A stretch of DNA of 59,580 nucleotides from an uncultured Clostridia bacterium (lineage in GTDB: Bacteria > Bacillota > Clostridia > Oscillospirales > Ruminococcaceae). Under the pieces are notes generated by a model. That model was given only the letters and a program-made list of their open reading frames with translations. It had not been told where the DNA came from and ran no database searches. The stretch lies in assembly GCA_945876435.1 (NCBI GenBank), contig CAMCOD010000010.1, positions 1 through 59,580 of the forward strand, read 5' to 3'. Shown here one piece after another: positions 36,244 to 45,772 of this stretch (its first letter is position 1; the number at the start of each line of letters is the position of its first letter). The translations under genes and the position numbers were made by a program.

Positions 36244-37284
36244 ATGTATATCCTTGGTGTGCCTTTGGGTTTTGTAATGAAGCTGATTTACAACTTCATT
36301 CATAACTACGGTCTCTCTATTATCGTATTTACCATTCTTGTCAAACTCATCCTGCTGCCTTTGGCAATAAAACAGCAGAAATCTTCCGCAAAGATGGCTG
36401 TCGTTCAGCCACAAATGCTGGAACTTCAGAAAAAATACGCTAACAATCAGCAAAAGCTCAATGAGGAGCTGCAGGCGCTCTATGCCCGCGAAGGCTATAA
36501 TCCTATGGGCGGCTGTTTGCCTACCCTGATCCAATTCCCAATTATTATGGGTCTGTACGATGTTATCTACAAACCGCTTACCCACGTTTTGGCCTTGGGA
36601 AAAGATGTTATCGCGCAGGCTACCGAAATTGCCACCTCCCTCGGTGCTCTTCCGGCAAAAATGTATTCGGCGGAACCTTATATCATTTCCGCTGTCCAGA
36701 ATAATCCGGAAGCTTTTGATGTGCTGGGAACGGACGCGGTCACGAAGATTCAGAATCTGGATATGAACTTCCTGGGAATCAATTTGGGCGCGATCCCAAG
36801 CTTCGCGTTTAACCTGCTGCTGCTCATCCCAATTCTGTCCTTTGCTTCCTCTATGCTGATGACTGTGCTCTCGGCCAGAAATATGGATACCGGCGGAAAC
36901 CCGGCAGCGACCGGCATGAAGGCTACTCTCTTCATGATGCCTCTTTTGTCCGCGTGGATCTGTTTCTCTGTGCCTGCCGGCGTTGGTATGTACTGGACCG
37001 TATCCAATCTGCTTTCTATTGTGCAGATGCTTGTGCTGAATAAATTCTATAATCCGAAAGAAATGGCCGAAAAAGCCCGTATTGAGTCGGAGCGCCGCCG
37101 TGAACTGGAGCGCCAGGAGCGGGCCAAAGCCAAAGAAGCGGCAAAATCCGGCGATGCGGCTGCCAAGGCGAAGGCCTTGAGCCAGAAGGAGCTGAACCGC
37201 CAGAAGCTGGCAGAAGCAAGACGCCGCGATGCGGAAAAATACGGTGAAGTATACGTTGAAGTAACCGATAAAGACATTGAATAA
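36244..37284 (+). CDS. yidC: Membrane protein insertase YidC
   Basis: Inserts and folds membrane proteins alone or with SecYEG. 346 residues from the ATG with GGAGG upstream; a longer frame starting upstream has no site. The first segment (about 5-30) is followed by LVKLILLPLAIKQQKSSAKM. A hairpin with YARE-rich cytosolic loops, GGCLPTLIQFPIIMGLYDVIYKP and the later membrane spans match the five-helix core. A charged, Lys/Glu/Ala-rich C-terminal tail (about 285-346) suits ribosome contact. Confidence 0.95.
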   Translation: MYILGVPLGFVMKLIYNFIHNYGLSIIVFTILVKLILLPLAIKQQKSSAKMAVVQPQMLELQKKYANNQQKLNEELQALYAREGYNPMGGCLPTLIQFPIIMGLYDVIYKPLTHVLALGKDVIAQATEIATSLGALPAKMYSAEPYIISAVQNNPEAFDVLGTDAVTKIQNLDMNFLGINLGAIPSFAFNLLLLIPILSFASSMLMTVLSARNMDTGGNPAATGMKATLFMMPLLSAWICFSVPAGVGMYWTVSNLLSIVQMLVLNKFYNPKEMAEKARIESERRRELERQERAKAKEAAKSGDAAAKAKALSQKELNRQKLAEARRRDAEKYGEVYVEVTDKDIE

Positions 37285-37307
37285 GTCCATCAGAGGAGGA
37301 ATCGGTT

Positions 37308-38216
37308 GTGAAAGTTGTTATAAAAGAAAGCATAAAAACGGCGAAAACCGTAGACGCAGCCCTCAGAGAAGCCTGTGAAGAGCTGGGAATCGCCCTCAGT
37401 GATGACGGTGTACAGCACGAAATTATTGATATGCCCGCCAAAGGCTTCCTGGGTTTTGGCAGCCATCCGGCAAAAGTTCGTGTTTATATAGAAGAGGAAG
37501 AAAAAGCAGCGGTCAACAAAGAGGAAATCGCTGTAAGCTATATTAAAGACGTTCTGACCGCCATGGGCGCTGAGAACTTCAGCGTCAATGCGGCCAAAGA
37601 AGGTGAAAACCTGAATATTACCCTGGAGGGTGAAGATTTGGGCTTTGTTATTGGCCGCAGAGGGGAAACCATCGATGCGATCCAGTACCTGACCGGACTG
37701 GTTGTAAACCGGATCGACGGCGATTACCTGAGAGTGACCATCGACAGCGGGAATTTCCGGGAAAAACGGGAGAAAACCCTGGAGTCTCTGGCTCGTCGTC
37801 TGGCCAAAACAGTTGTTAAAACCGGCCGGAGCATCACTCTGGAGCCTATGAATCCTTATGAACGCCGCATCATTCATTTCACCGTATCCACGGTAGAGGG
37901 AGCGACCTCTTCTTCCATCGGTGAAGAGCCAAACCGCAGAGTGGTCATCAGTTCCACCAACCCGAAAAAAGCTCCTTCCCGCGATGGGCGCCGAAAAAAT
38001 TACAACCGGGATAACCGGGAAGGCGGACGGAGCGGCAATGAACACCGCAGCGGTGATAAGCCATATCGGAAAAATAATAACCGGAATGGCGGCAAAAAAG
38101 ATTTTAACCGCAAAGACCGTACACCCATCAACAATGAGGTGGATACCACTCCAGTGACGGATGTTCTTCCAAAAGACGCAGAATCCAAGCCCCTGTACTC
38201 TAAAATTGAGCTGTAA
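37308..38216 (+). CDS. jag: RNA-binding protein Jag/KhpB (Jag_N-KH-R3H) with Arg/Asn/Gly-rich tail
   Basis: 302 residues from GTG with AGAGGAGG upstream. A Jag_N domain (about 1-55, IDMPAKGFLGFG), a KH domain (about 80-150, GFVIGRRGETIDAIQYLTGLVVNR) and an R3H domain (about 155-215, MNPYERRIIHFTVS) are followed by a long basic tail (about 225-285) with repeated RDN/NRN/GGK residues. KhpB-type proteins bind small RNAs and affect cell division. The tail is longer and more repetitive than the usual Jag C-terminus. mnmE, the usual next gene, is not here. Confidence 0.93.
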   Translation: MKVVIKESIKTAKTVDAALREACEELGIALSDDGVQHEIIDMPAKGFLGFGSHPAKVRVYIEEEEKAAVNKEEIAVSYIKDVLTAMGAENFSVNAAKEGENLNITLEGEDLGFVIGRRGETIDAIQYLTGLVVNRIDGDYLRVTIDSGNFREKREKTLESLARRLAKTVVKTGRSITLEPMNPYERRIIHFTVSTVEGATSSSIGEEPNRRVVISSTNPKKAPSRDGRRKNYNRDNREGGRSGNEHRSGDKPYRKNNNRNGGKKDFNRKDRTPINNEVDTTPVTDVLPKDAESKPLYSKIEL

Positions 38217-38232
38217 AGCTTTAACAAATAGT

Positions 38233-38268
38233 AAAAAAGGACTCTTTATTTACGAAGAGTCCTTTTTT
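38233..38268 (+). terminator. Terminator after jag
   Basis: AAAAAAGGACTCTT / AAGAGTCCTTTTTT stem with a short loop ends the yidC-jag unit. Confidence 0.9.
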
Positions 38269-38415
38269 GTTTGTCAAAACAAATTTTCTGTTAAAAAATT
38301 CTTTATTGCCCGCTGTTTTAATGTTATAATATAAAAATAATATGATTATTAAACATGGAAAGCCATAGTCCGCTTTGTATTATGGCAAGCGATATTACCA
38401 TAGAGGAGAACAAAC

Positions 38416-40224
38416 ATGGCAAACAGACTGGATCATATCCGCAATTTTTCGATTATTGCCCATATTGACCATGGTAAATCCACACTGGCCGATCGTATTC
38501 TGGAGAAAACCTCTGCGATCAGCCTGCGGGAAATGGAAGATCAGCTTTTGGATAACATGGAGCTGGAACGGGAAAGGGGCATTACCATCAAAGCGCGAGC
38601 TGTAAAGGTCAATTATACGGCTCGAAACGGTGAAAATTATGAATTTAATCTGATCGATACCCCTGGACATGTAGACTTTAACTATGAAGTTTCCCGCTCT
38701 CTGGCGGCCTGTGAGGGGGCGCTGCTTGTTGTCGACGCTTCCCAGGGAATTGAAGCACAGACTTTGGCTAACACCTATCTGGCCGTAGAGCACGACCTGG
38801 AGGTTGTGCCAGTTCTCAATAAGGTGGACCTTCCTTCTGCCGATCCGGAGAGAGTGGCCCATGAGATCGAGGATATCATCGGTATTCCGGCTTTGGATGC
38901 GCCGCGTATTTCGGCGAAAACCGGCCTGAATGTGGAAGAGGTTCTGGAGCGGATCGTGACTGACATTCCCGCTCCGTCCGGTGATCCTGACGCGCCTTTG
39001 CAGGCCTTGATTTTTGATTCCTACTACGACAGCTACAAAGGTGTTATTGTTTATGTCCGCATGAAAGAAGGCACAGTAAAACCGGGCATGACCATTCGCA
39101 TGATGGCCACCGGGGCTCAATTCAATGTGGTAGAGGTAGGCTACATGGGGGCGACTACCATGGTTCCCTCCGGGGAGCTTTGTGCCGGTGAGGTAGGTTA
39201 TATTACCGCCAGCATCAAAAATGTATCGGATACCCGTGTGGGCGATACGGTTACGGATGCGGCCAGACCAGCAAAAGAGGCTCTGCCCGGCTACCGCAAG
39301 GTCAATCCGATGGTATTCTCCGGTATCTATCCGGCAGATGGAGCCAAATATCCGGATCTGCGGGACGCACTGGAAAAACTTCAGCTTAACGATGCTTCCC
39401 TTTCTTTTGAGGCAGAAACCTCAAAAGCCTTGGGCTTTGGTTTTCGCTGTGGTTTCCTTGGCCTGCTCCATATGGAGATTATCCAGGAGCGCCTGGAGCG
39501 GGAATTTAATCTGGATTTGATCACCACCGCTCCCAGCGTTGTGTATAAACTGGAGTTGACCGATGGTACGATCATGTATATTGACAACCCAACCAATTAC
39601 CCGGACCCTGCAACCATCCTTTCCGCTGAGGAACCTTATGTAAAAGCCAGCATTCTGTCCCCAGCAGCTTATATCGGCACCATTATGGAGTTATGCCAGG
39701 AGCGCCGCGGCACCTATAAAGATACAAAATATCTGGATACTGACCGGGTGGAGCTTCATTACGAGCTTCCGCTGAACGAGATCATCTACGATTTCTTTGA
39801 TGCTCTCAAATCCCGTACCCGGGGTTATGCCTCCTTTGACTATGAGCTGATCGGCTATCAGCCCTCCAAACTGGTGAAGCTGGATATCCTGCTCAGCGGC
39901 GATGTGATCGACGCCCTTTCCTTTATTGTCCATGCGGATAAGGCCTATCCCCGTGCCCGGCGCATGTGTGAAAAGCTGAAAGAGCATATCCCGCGCCAGA
40001 TGTTTGAAATTCCGATCCAGGCAGCTATTGGCGGGAAGATTATTGCCCGGGAAACCGTGAAAGCGTTCCGGAAAGACGTCCTTGCCAAGTGTTACGGCGG
40101 CGATATTACCCGAAAAAAGAAGCTGTTGGAAAAACAGAAAGAAGGCAAAAAACGTATGCGTCAGCTGGGTTCTGTGGAAGTTCCTCAGGAAGCCTTCATG
40201 GCTGTGCTCAAGCTGGATGAATAA
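38416..40224 (+). CDS. lepA: Elongation factor 4 (LepA)
   Basis: Ribosome-bound GTPase that promotes ribosome assembly and back-translocation. 602 residues. The GTP-binding motifs are AHIDHGKST (15-23) and [11 protein letters not shown], with NKVD. Domains II, III and V and the LepA-specific C-terminal domain ([21 protein letters not shown]) are all present. It starts with GAGGAG upstream. Monocistronic. The previous gap (38217-38415) holds only the jag terminator and a weak TATAAT near 38325. Confidence 0.96.
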   Translation: MANRLDHIRNFSIIAHIDHGKSTLADRILEKTSAISLREMEDQLLDNMELERERGITIKARAVKVNYTARNGENYEFNLIDTPGHVDFNYEVSRSLAACEGALLVVDASQGIEAQTLANTYLAVEHDLEVVPVLNKVDLPSADPERVAHEIEDIIGIPALDAPRISAKTGLNVEEVLERIVTDIPAPSGDPDAPLQALIFDSYYDSYKGVIVYVRMKEGTVKPGMTIRMMATGAQFNVVEVGYMGATTMVPSGELCAGEVGYITASIKNVSDTRVGDTVTDAARPAKEALPGYRKVNPMVFSGIYPADGAKYPDLRDALEKLQLNDASLSFEAETSKALGFGFRCGFLGLLHMEIIQERLEREFNLDLITTAPSVVYKLELTDGTIMYIDNPTNYPDPATILSAEEPYVKASILSPAAYIGTIMELCQERRGTYKDTKYLDTDRVELHYELPLNEIIYDFFDALKSRTRGYASFDYELIGYQPSKLVKLDILLSGDVIDALSFIVHADKAYPRARRMCEKLKEHIPRQMFEIPIQAAIGGKIIARETVKAFRKDVLAKCYGGDITRKKKLLEKQKEGKKRMRQLGSVEVPQEAFMAVLKLDE

Positions 40225-40278
40225 TTTGTATCAGCGTGGGATTTTTCCCACACTTACATAAAAGGAGGATCATTTATT

Positions 40279-41532
40279 ATGGATTTTGGCAAACGCGAAT
40301 TTGAACTGCTCAATAAGATCAACTTCATCCGCACCTGCGGTACGGAAGAAGAGAAACAGGTAGCACAGATCCTTGCGAATGAGGCCCGCGCCATCGGCAC
40401 GGAACCAACCATTGAGACTTTTGATGTAGATCGCTGGGACATTAAAAAGGTTGCTCTGGTGTCTGACGGAAAAGAATGGGAAGTTACGGGCTACGGCATG
40501 TCCGGTTCCACTCCGGAGGAAGGTATTACCGCTCCCTTTGCTTATGTACAGGACGCAACCGATATGGATCTGGTCAATGCCAAAGGCAAGATCGTTCTGA
40601 TCAATGGCAGAATTACAGATCAGGTATATCCAAAGCTGATCAAAGCCGGCGTTCTGGGCTTTATTACCTTCCAGGGAAATATTGTGGACAAACGGGAAGA
40701 AACCGATCTGGATACCCGCAATCTCCGGGACTGGGCCATCAAAGAAGGCAAAATCCCCGGTGTTAACATGAGAGCAATGGACGCAATCGAACTGGTTCGC
40801 AGCAATCCGGCAACCATCACTCTGACCTTGGTTCAGGAAGAGGGATTGGCTACCTCCCAGAACGTAATCGCAGAACTTCCCGGCAGTGATGCTAAGGGTG
40901 AAACCATTGTTTTTGGCGCGCACTACGACTCGGTTCCTTTCAGCCATGGCGTTTACGATAATGGTGCCGGTTCCGTGATCATCATGGAACTGCTTCGTTA
41001 CTTCAAAGCCCATCCCGCAAAACGCAATCTGCGCTTCTGCTGGTTTGGTTCGGAGGAGAGAGGTCTGCTGGGCTCCAAGGCCTATGTTGCGACTCACAAA
41101 GATGAACTGAAGGACGTTGCCTTGATGGTCAATGTGGACGTAGCCGGCCCAGTTTTGGGTAGAGATATCGCTATGGTCACTGCTGATGACGGTCTGCGCA
41201 TTGCCGTTGATTATCTGGCCAAAGAAGTTGGCTTCCCGTTGACAAGCAAACAGGATATTTACTCCAGCGACTCCATTCCTTTCGCTGATAATGGGGTTCC
41301 CGGCATCAACTTCTGCCGCTTCGGTGCTCCCGGCGGTGCGAATATCCACTGCCGCCACGATGTAATTGACGCTCTGGCTCCGGAAAACCTGGAAGAGACT
41401 TCGAAGTTTATTCTCGCTTTTGCTGAGCGCATGGCAAATTCTGTAGTATTCCCTGTTCCTCATACCATCCCGCAGAATATCGTGGAAAAAGTGGATACCT
41501 ATCTGAAAAAAGACAAGAAAGAGAAAAAATAA
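40279..41532 (+). CDS. M28-family zinc aminopeptidase-like protein
   Basis: 417 residues without a signal peptide, so probably cytosolic. A PA-like lid domain (about 100-200, FAYVQDATDMD...LINGRI) is inserted before the M28 peptidase core. Metal ligands and catalytic residues are visible in GAHYDSVPFSHGVYDNGAGS (His and Asp), GSEERGLLGS (Glu pair), VDVAGP (Asp) and IHCRHDVID (His). Substrate specificity cannot be read from the sequence. AAAGGAGG precedes the ATG. Confidence 0.85.
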   Translation: MDFGKREFELLNKINFIRTCGTEEEKQVAQILANEARAIGTEPTIETFDVDRWDIKKVALVSDGKEWEVTGYGMSGSTPEEGITAPFAYVQDATDMDLVNAKGKIVLINGRITDQVYPKLIKAGVLGFITFQGNIVDKREETDLDTRNLRDWAIKEGKIPGVNMRAMDAIELVRSNPATITLTLVQEEGLATSQNVIAELPGSDAKGETIVFGAHYDSVPFSHGVYDNGAGSVIIMELLRYFKAHPAKRNLRFCWFGSEERGLLGSKAYVATHKDELKDVALMVNVDVAGPVLGRDIAMVTADDGLRIAVDYLAKEVGFPLTSKQDIYSSDSIPFADNGVPGINFCRFGAPGGANIHCRHDVIDALAPENLEETSKFILAFAERMANSVVFPVPHTIPQNIVEKVDTYLKKDKKEKK

Positions 41533-41540
41533 TTTCATAA

Positions 41541-41573
41541 AAAAACAGCCCGAAAGCTTTCGGGCTGTTTTTT
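41541..41573. terminator. Bidirectional terminator between the M28 gene and mpg
   Basis: A perfect 14 bp palindrome AAACAGCCCGAAAG / CTTTCGGGCTGTTT with A-tract and T-tract flanks serves both convergent genes. Confidence 0.9.
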
Positions 41574-42193
41574 TATATTTTTTGGGATAAATACCCACAG
41601 TTGACGTCGCAGAAGCGGTAGGGAAAAGCTGCGGCTTCCTCTGCGTAGTCCACATTGATCCGCGGTCCGGTTTTTACAGCCCAATCCTCCACTTCCTCTC
41701 CATCAGCAAGGTACAGCCGTTCTCCCCAAAGGCATTCTCCGTATTGTTCCCGACTGATTGCCATAGCGGTACAAAGTTTGCCTGGGCCGGTCAGCAGTTC
41801 TTTTTCTTTGGGCAGTTTCCCTTTGGGGCTTTTCCGCAGCTCCTGCATGATCTCGATTCCCTCAACGGGCTTTGCGCTGCGGATCAGGACAGCTTCCGGC
41901 TGTCCGGCCGGGCAGGTCACCACATTGAAGCAGTGGTACATGCCATAAATCAAATACACATAGGAGAAACCACCATTTTTATACATAATGTTGGTTCTTC
42001 CATCCGGCGCTTTCCTCTGATAAGCATGGCAGGCCTTGTCTCCTGGGCCGCAATAAGCCTCTGTTTCTGTAATGCGGCAGACCAAATGCCCAAATTCGGT
42101 TTCATGAACTAGGTATTTGCCCAATAACTGCCGAGCAACCGTCAGAGTATCCTGCAGATAAAAGGAGGGCGGCAATTTTTTAAAATCCTCCAT
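41573..42193 (-). CDS. 3-methyladenine DNA glycosylase (AAG/MPG family)
   Basis: Removes alkylated purines in base-excision repair. 206 residues, the usual AAG length. The signature RITETEAYCGPGDKACHAYQ (about 41-60) contains the catalytic Glu, followed by GRTNIMYKNGGFSYVYLIYGMYHCFNVVT. It starts 9 bases after lrgB and appears to be the last gene of the rsuA-lrgA-lrgB-mpg unit. Confidence 0.92.
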   Translation of the reverse strand: MEDFKKLPPSFYLQDTLTVARQLLGKYLVHETEFGHLVCRITETEAYCGPGDKACHAYQRKAPDGRTNIMYKNGGFSYVYLIYGMYHCFNVVTCPAGQPEAVLIRSAKPVEGIEIMQELRKSPKGKLPKEKELLTGPGKLCTAMAISREQYGECLWGERLYLADGEEVEDWAVKTGPRINVDYAEEAAAFPYRFCDVNCGYLSQKI

Positions 42194-42202
42194 ATGCCCT
42201 CC

Positions 42203-42883
42203 TTACAAAAATAAAGCAAACAAAACTGTAACCAATCCGGCTGTGCCGATGGCAATACTGCTCATGGCTCCTTCCACCTGGCCGATTTCCAGCGCCTTCG
42301 TGGTGCCCAGCGCGTGACTGGAAGTTCCGATTGCCAGTCCGGCGGCCACCGGGTCTTTGATCCTCAGCAGCCGGATCAGCAGAGGAGAAAAGACTGCCCC
42401 CATAACACCGGTGATCACAACAGCGGCAACAGTAATTGGAGCAAGCCCTCCCTGCTGTTGGGTCACTTCAATGGCAATGGCTGTTGTGACAGATTTGGAC
42501 AGCAGGGATTTGGCCATGATTTCCTCCAAACGGAACAACTTGCAAAGAAACAGGACACTGCCCATGGATACGGCGGAACCGACAGCGCTTCCGGCAATGA
42601 CCGGCAGAAGGTTGGCTTTCAGTACAGGATACTGACGGTAAATGGACAGAGCCAACGCTGCTGTAGCCGGACCAAGAAACAGGGATATATAGCTGCTGCC
42701 TGTCTGATAATTGGCCAGCGGGATATGGAAAAGCTGCAAAAGCCCAATGGACAAAGCAGCTGCGATAATCAGTGGGTTCGCCAGCGGTGTTTTCAGCTTT
42801 TTCTGCACCATCACCCCAACCGAAAAGCTGCCCAGTGTCAGCAGAATCCCAAACAAAGGAGAAGAAGTGAGAGTGTTAAGCAC
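42203..42883 (-). CDS. lrgB: LrgB-family membrane protein
   Basis: 226 residues, very hydrophobic with about six or seven spans, including LANPLIIAAALSIGLL and SKSVTTAIAIEVTQQQGG and GTSSHALGTTKALE, all typical of LrgB/CidB. The family acts with LrgA in controlling murein hydrolase activity or small-molecule export in Staphylococcus. It overlaps the lrgA end by 8 bases, indicating coupling. Confidence 0.92.
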   Translation of the reverse strand: MLNTLTSSPLFGILLTLGSFSVGVMVQKKLKTPLANPLIIAAALSIGLLQLFHIPLANYQTGSSYISLFLGPATAALALSIYRQYPVLKANLLPVIAGSAVGSAVSMGSVLFLCKLFRLEEIMAKSLLSKSVTTAIAIEVTQQQGGLAPITVAAVVITGVMGAVFSPLLIRLLRIKDPVAAGLAIGTSSHALGTTKALEIGQVEGAMSSIAIGTAGLVTVLFALFL

Positions 42884-43253
42884 GATTCTTCCCTCCTTTG
42901 GAAAAATGTCTTTGCAAAGCGCGCACGCCCATGACGGTATAAGCCGTTGCGGCGAAAGTCAGCAGTAAAGTAATAGCGCAGATCAGCAGAAAAGGGATCA
43001 GAGCCTGACGAATGATGCTGAAATGCTCCAGAATCCCCACGGCTGCCGGCAAAAAGAAGATGCTCATATTTTTCAGAAGAAAATCTCCCACATGGGACAG
43101 GTGTTTTTCCTTTAAAATCCCACAGAGCAACAGAAGAAACAGCAGGATCATAGCGATAATGCTGCTGGGAAAGGAAAACGGCAGTACAGCGGATAGGATT
43201 TCTCCAATGAAACAAGCGCCTAAAATGATGATAAGTTCCAAAATAATTTCCAT
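42876..43253 (-). CDS. lrgA: LrgA/CidA-family holin-like protein
   Basis: 125 residues with four hydrophobic helices and a basic C-terminus (QRHFSKGGKNRA). FPSSIIAMILLFLLL and the GDFLLKNMSIFFLPAAVGIL stretch match the LrgA family (antiholin-like). The ATG at 43253 has GAGGATTA upstream; a longer in-frame start lies inside the rsuA-like gene. It begins 4 bases after that gene's stop codon. Confidence 0.88.
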   Translation of the reverse strand: MEIILELIIILGACFIGEILSAVLPFSFPSSIIAMILLFLLLLCGILKEKHLSHVGDFLLKNMSIFFLPAAVGILEHFSIIRQALIPFLLICAITLLLTFAATAYTVMGVRALQRHFSKGGKNRA

Positions 43254-43257
43254 AGTA

Positions 43258-44010
43258 TTAATCCTCAAAAGAAATTTCTTCACGGGTTCTCAGCAAAGCC
43301 AGTTCTTCTTCCGTCAGTGGACGGCACTGTCCCGGCTCCAGCTTGGGGTCCAATTCCAGCTTCCCCATGCGGATACGGTGCAGTTCGGTCACTTTCAGCC
43401 CGAAAGAGAGGAACATTCGCTTGATTTGGTGATACATCCCCTCCCGCAGGATGACCTGCCCCACATCCCCATCCTCTTCTTCTGCAATGACGGTGAGGCG
43501 GGATGGTAAAGTGGTGTATTCGTTGTGAACATTGACACCGGTGCGGAAGGCTTCCACGATTTCCTCGGTGATTTTCCCGTTGACTTTAGCCAGGTATACT
43601 TTCTGCACATGTTTTTTGGGAGAAAGAATATCATGGGCAAAATCTCCGTCATCCGTCAGGATCAGCAAGCCTGTGGTGTCCTTATCCAAACGTCCCGCCG
43701 GAAATAAACCTTTTCGTTTCAGCTCATCCGGTACCAGATCTACCACCGTTGTTTGCTGCGGATCTTCCGTGGCGCTGACGACCCCCTTGGGTTTATTCAG
43801 CATGAGATAACAATGCTGCTGAAGCTGCAGAATTTGTCCATTTACAGCAACTATATCCCTATCCCAGTCTACATAGGCATCCGCCTGCCTGACAACGTTT
43901 CCGTTTACGGCAACAAAACCTTTTCGGATCAGGTTTTTGGCATCTTTGCGGCTCCACAGTCCCTGAGAGCTGACGGTTTTATCCAATCGTTGTTTATTCA
44001 ATCCTGTCAC
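43258..44010 (-). CDS. RsuA-family pseudouridine synthase
   Basis: 250 residues: an S4 domain (about 6-55, RLDKTVSSQGLWSRKDAKNLIRKGFVAVNG) then the catalytic domain with GRLDKDTTGLLILTDDG near 103-119 (catalytic Asp in GRLD). YHQIKRMF follows. RsuA makes Psi516 in 16S rRNA, but related RluB and RluE paralogues have different targets, so the target is uncertain. First gene of the operon with lrgAB. Confidence 0.9.
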   Translation of the reverse strand: MTGLNKQRLDKTVSSQGLWSRKDAKNLIRKGFVAVNGNVVRQADAYVDWDRDIVAVNGQILQLQQHCYLMLNKPKGVVSATEDPQQTTVVDLVPDELKRKGLFPAGRLDKDTTGLLILTDDGDFAHDILSPKKHVQKVYLAKVNGKITEEIVEAFRTGVNVHNEYTTLPSRLTVIAEEEDGDVGQVILREGMYHQIKRMFLSFGLKVTELHRIRMGKLELDPKLEPGQCRPLTEEELALLRTREEISFED

Positions 44011-44086
44011 TTCCTTTGAAGCAATCGAAATACCTTTATACTATACCACAAAATGACCTTCCGCGCTGCCTTTTCCGCAAAAAAAT

Positions 44087-44117
44087 CGGAGCCCGGCATC
44101 AAAAATACCGAACTCCG
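44087..44117 (-). terminator. guaB terminator
   Basis: CGGAG / CTCCG with an inner CGG/CCG pair, followed by ATTTTTTTG on the minus strand. Confidence 0.8.
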
Positions 44118-44133
44118 AAAGAAAGGATAAAAA

Positions 44134-45645
44134 TTATTTGTAGTTGTTTACGCTGCTGTCTTTCAGCATTACGTCATGATAACCGCCCTCAATGATAGAA
44201 GTAGAGGAAACCAGAGTAATTCTTGCTTTCTGCTGCAGCTCCTCAATATTCAGCGCGCCGCAGTTGCACATGGTGTGGCGAACCTTGCTCAGGGAGAGGC
44301 TTACGTTGTCTTTCAGAGAGCCAGCGTATGGAACATAAGAGTCAACGCCTTCCTCGAAGGACAGCTTGCTTGCGCCGCCCATGTCGTAACGCTGCCAGTT
44401 GCGGGCACGGGCAGAACCTTCGCCCCAGTATTCCTTCATGTAGCTGCCGTTGATCTTTACTTTGCGTGTTGGGGACTCATCGAAGCGGGCGAAGTAGCGG
44501 CCCAGCATGATAAAGTCAGAACCCATAGCCAAAGCCAGAGTCATGTGGTAGTCCTGAACGATACCGCCGTCGGAGCAGATCGGAATGTAGATGCCGGTCT
44601 CTTTGAAGTATTCGTCACGGGCTGCGGCAACCTCGATCACTGCGGTAGCCTGTCCGCGGCCGATACCTTTCTGCTCACGGGTAATGCAGATGGAGCCGCC
44701 GCCAATACCGATTTTAATGAAGTCAGCGCCTGCTTCAGCCAGGAAGCGGAAGCCTTCCCGGTCAACTACGTTGCCGGCGCCTACTTTTACGCTGTCGCCG
44801 TAATGTTCACGGATCCAGGAGATGGTGCGGCTCTGCCATTCGGAGAAGCCTTCGGAGGAGTCGATGCACAGAACATCTGCGCCGGCCTCTACCAGAGCGG
44901 GAACCCGTTCTTCGTAGTCACGGGTATTAATACCGGCACCAACAACATAGCGTTTATGAGCGTCCAGCAGCTCCAGGTTGTTTTCTTTGTGAGAAGAATA
45001 GTCTTTGCGGAATACCAGATATTTCAGGTTCTGGTCTTTGTCGACCAAAGGCAGGGAGTTCAACTTGTGCTCCCAAATAATATCATTGGCTTCTTTTAAA
45101 GAAGTGGTGTCAGAGGCCCAGATCAGGTTCTCGAAGTGAGTCATGAACTCGGAAACCTTGGTATCCAGAGACATCCGGCTGATGCGGTAATCACGGCTGG
45201 TCACAATACCCAGAAGCTTTCCGTTGCAGCTGCCGTCCTCGGTAACGGCTACCGTAGAATGGCCGGTTTTTTCTTTCAGCGCCAGAATGTCAGCCAAAGT
45301 GCTGTCCGGAGTTACATTGGAGTCGCTGGTAACAAAGCCTGCTTTGTAGCTTTTAACCCGGGCAACCATTGCAGCTTCGTCAGCAACAGTCTGGGAACCG
45401 TAGATGAAGGAAATGCCGCCCTCTTTTGCCAGAGCGATTGCCATGTTATCGTCGGAAACGGACTGCATGATCGCAGAGACCAGAGGAATATTCATGGTAA
45501 TCGGGCATTCTTCTTGGCCCTTTCTGTATTTTACCAAAGGGGTTTTCAGGCTTACGTTTGCAGGGATGCACGCAGAGGAAGAGTATCCAGGTACCAGCAG
45601 ATACTCACCAAAGGTGTGGGATGGTTCTTCGAAATAAAAAGCCAT
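44134..45645 (-). CDS. guaB: IMP dehydrogenase
   Basis: Oxidises IMP to XMP, committing purines to GMP. 503 residues. The catalytic-loop cysteine is in [18 protein letters not shown] (TIM barrel, about 305-322), and a CBS pair is inserted at about 100-215. [12 protein letters not shown] opens the barrel. Compared with the usual GPGSICTTR, here the first residue of the loop is Gly-Gly. A strong promoter precedes it and no purine riboswitch is evident. Monocistronic. Confidence 0.93.
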   Translation of the reverse strand: MAFYFEEPSHTFGEYLLVPGYSSSACIPANVSLKTPLVKYRKGQEECPITMNIPLVSAIMQSVSDDNMAIALAKEGGISFIYGSQTVADEAAMVARVKSYKAGFVTSDSNVTPDSTLADILALKEKTGHSTVAVTEDGSCNGKLLGIVTSRDYRISRMSLDTKVSEFMTHFENLIWASDTTSLKEANDIIWEHKLNSLPLVDKDQNLKYLVFRKDYSSHKENNLELLDAHKRYVVGAGINTRDYEERVPALVEAGADVLCIDSSEGFSEWQSRTISWIREHYGDSVKVGAGNVVDREGFRFLAEAGADFIKIGIGGGSICITREQKGIGRGQATAVIEVAAARDEYFKETGIYIPICSDGGIVQDYHMTLALAMGSDFIMLGRYFARFDESPTRKVKINGSYMKEYWGEGSARARNWQRYDMGGASKLSFEEGVDSYVPYAGSLKDNVSLSLSKVRHTMCNCGALNIEELQQKARITLVSSTSIIEGGYHDVMLKDSSVNNYK

Positions 45646-45691
45646 GGTAATCTCTCCTCAAATAAAATTTTTTCGAAAGTATATGTCCGTT

Positions 45692-45720
45692 ATCATAACA
45701 CAGGCAAACTGTCAAGTCAA
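45692..45720 (-). promoter_or_regulatory. guaB promoter
   Basis: The minus strand reads TTGACT (45715-45720), 17 bp, TATGAT (45692-45697). Confidence 0.75.
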
Positions 45721-45772
45721 TCGACAAAATTACTCAAATCGAGAGAATTTTCAACCGCCTGTGAAAGCAACT

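Noticed and set aside
36169..37290. Minus-strand open frame across yidC
   Set aside because: Antisense to an unmistakable YidC; His/Gln-rich composition typical of reverse frames.
45646..45772. Possible purine riboswitch upstream of guaB
   Set aside because: The leader is short and shows no three-way-junction purine aptamer pattern; only a plain promoter.
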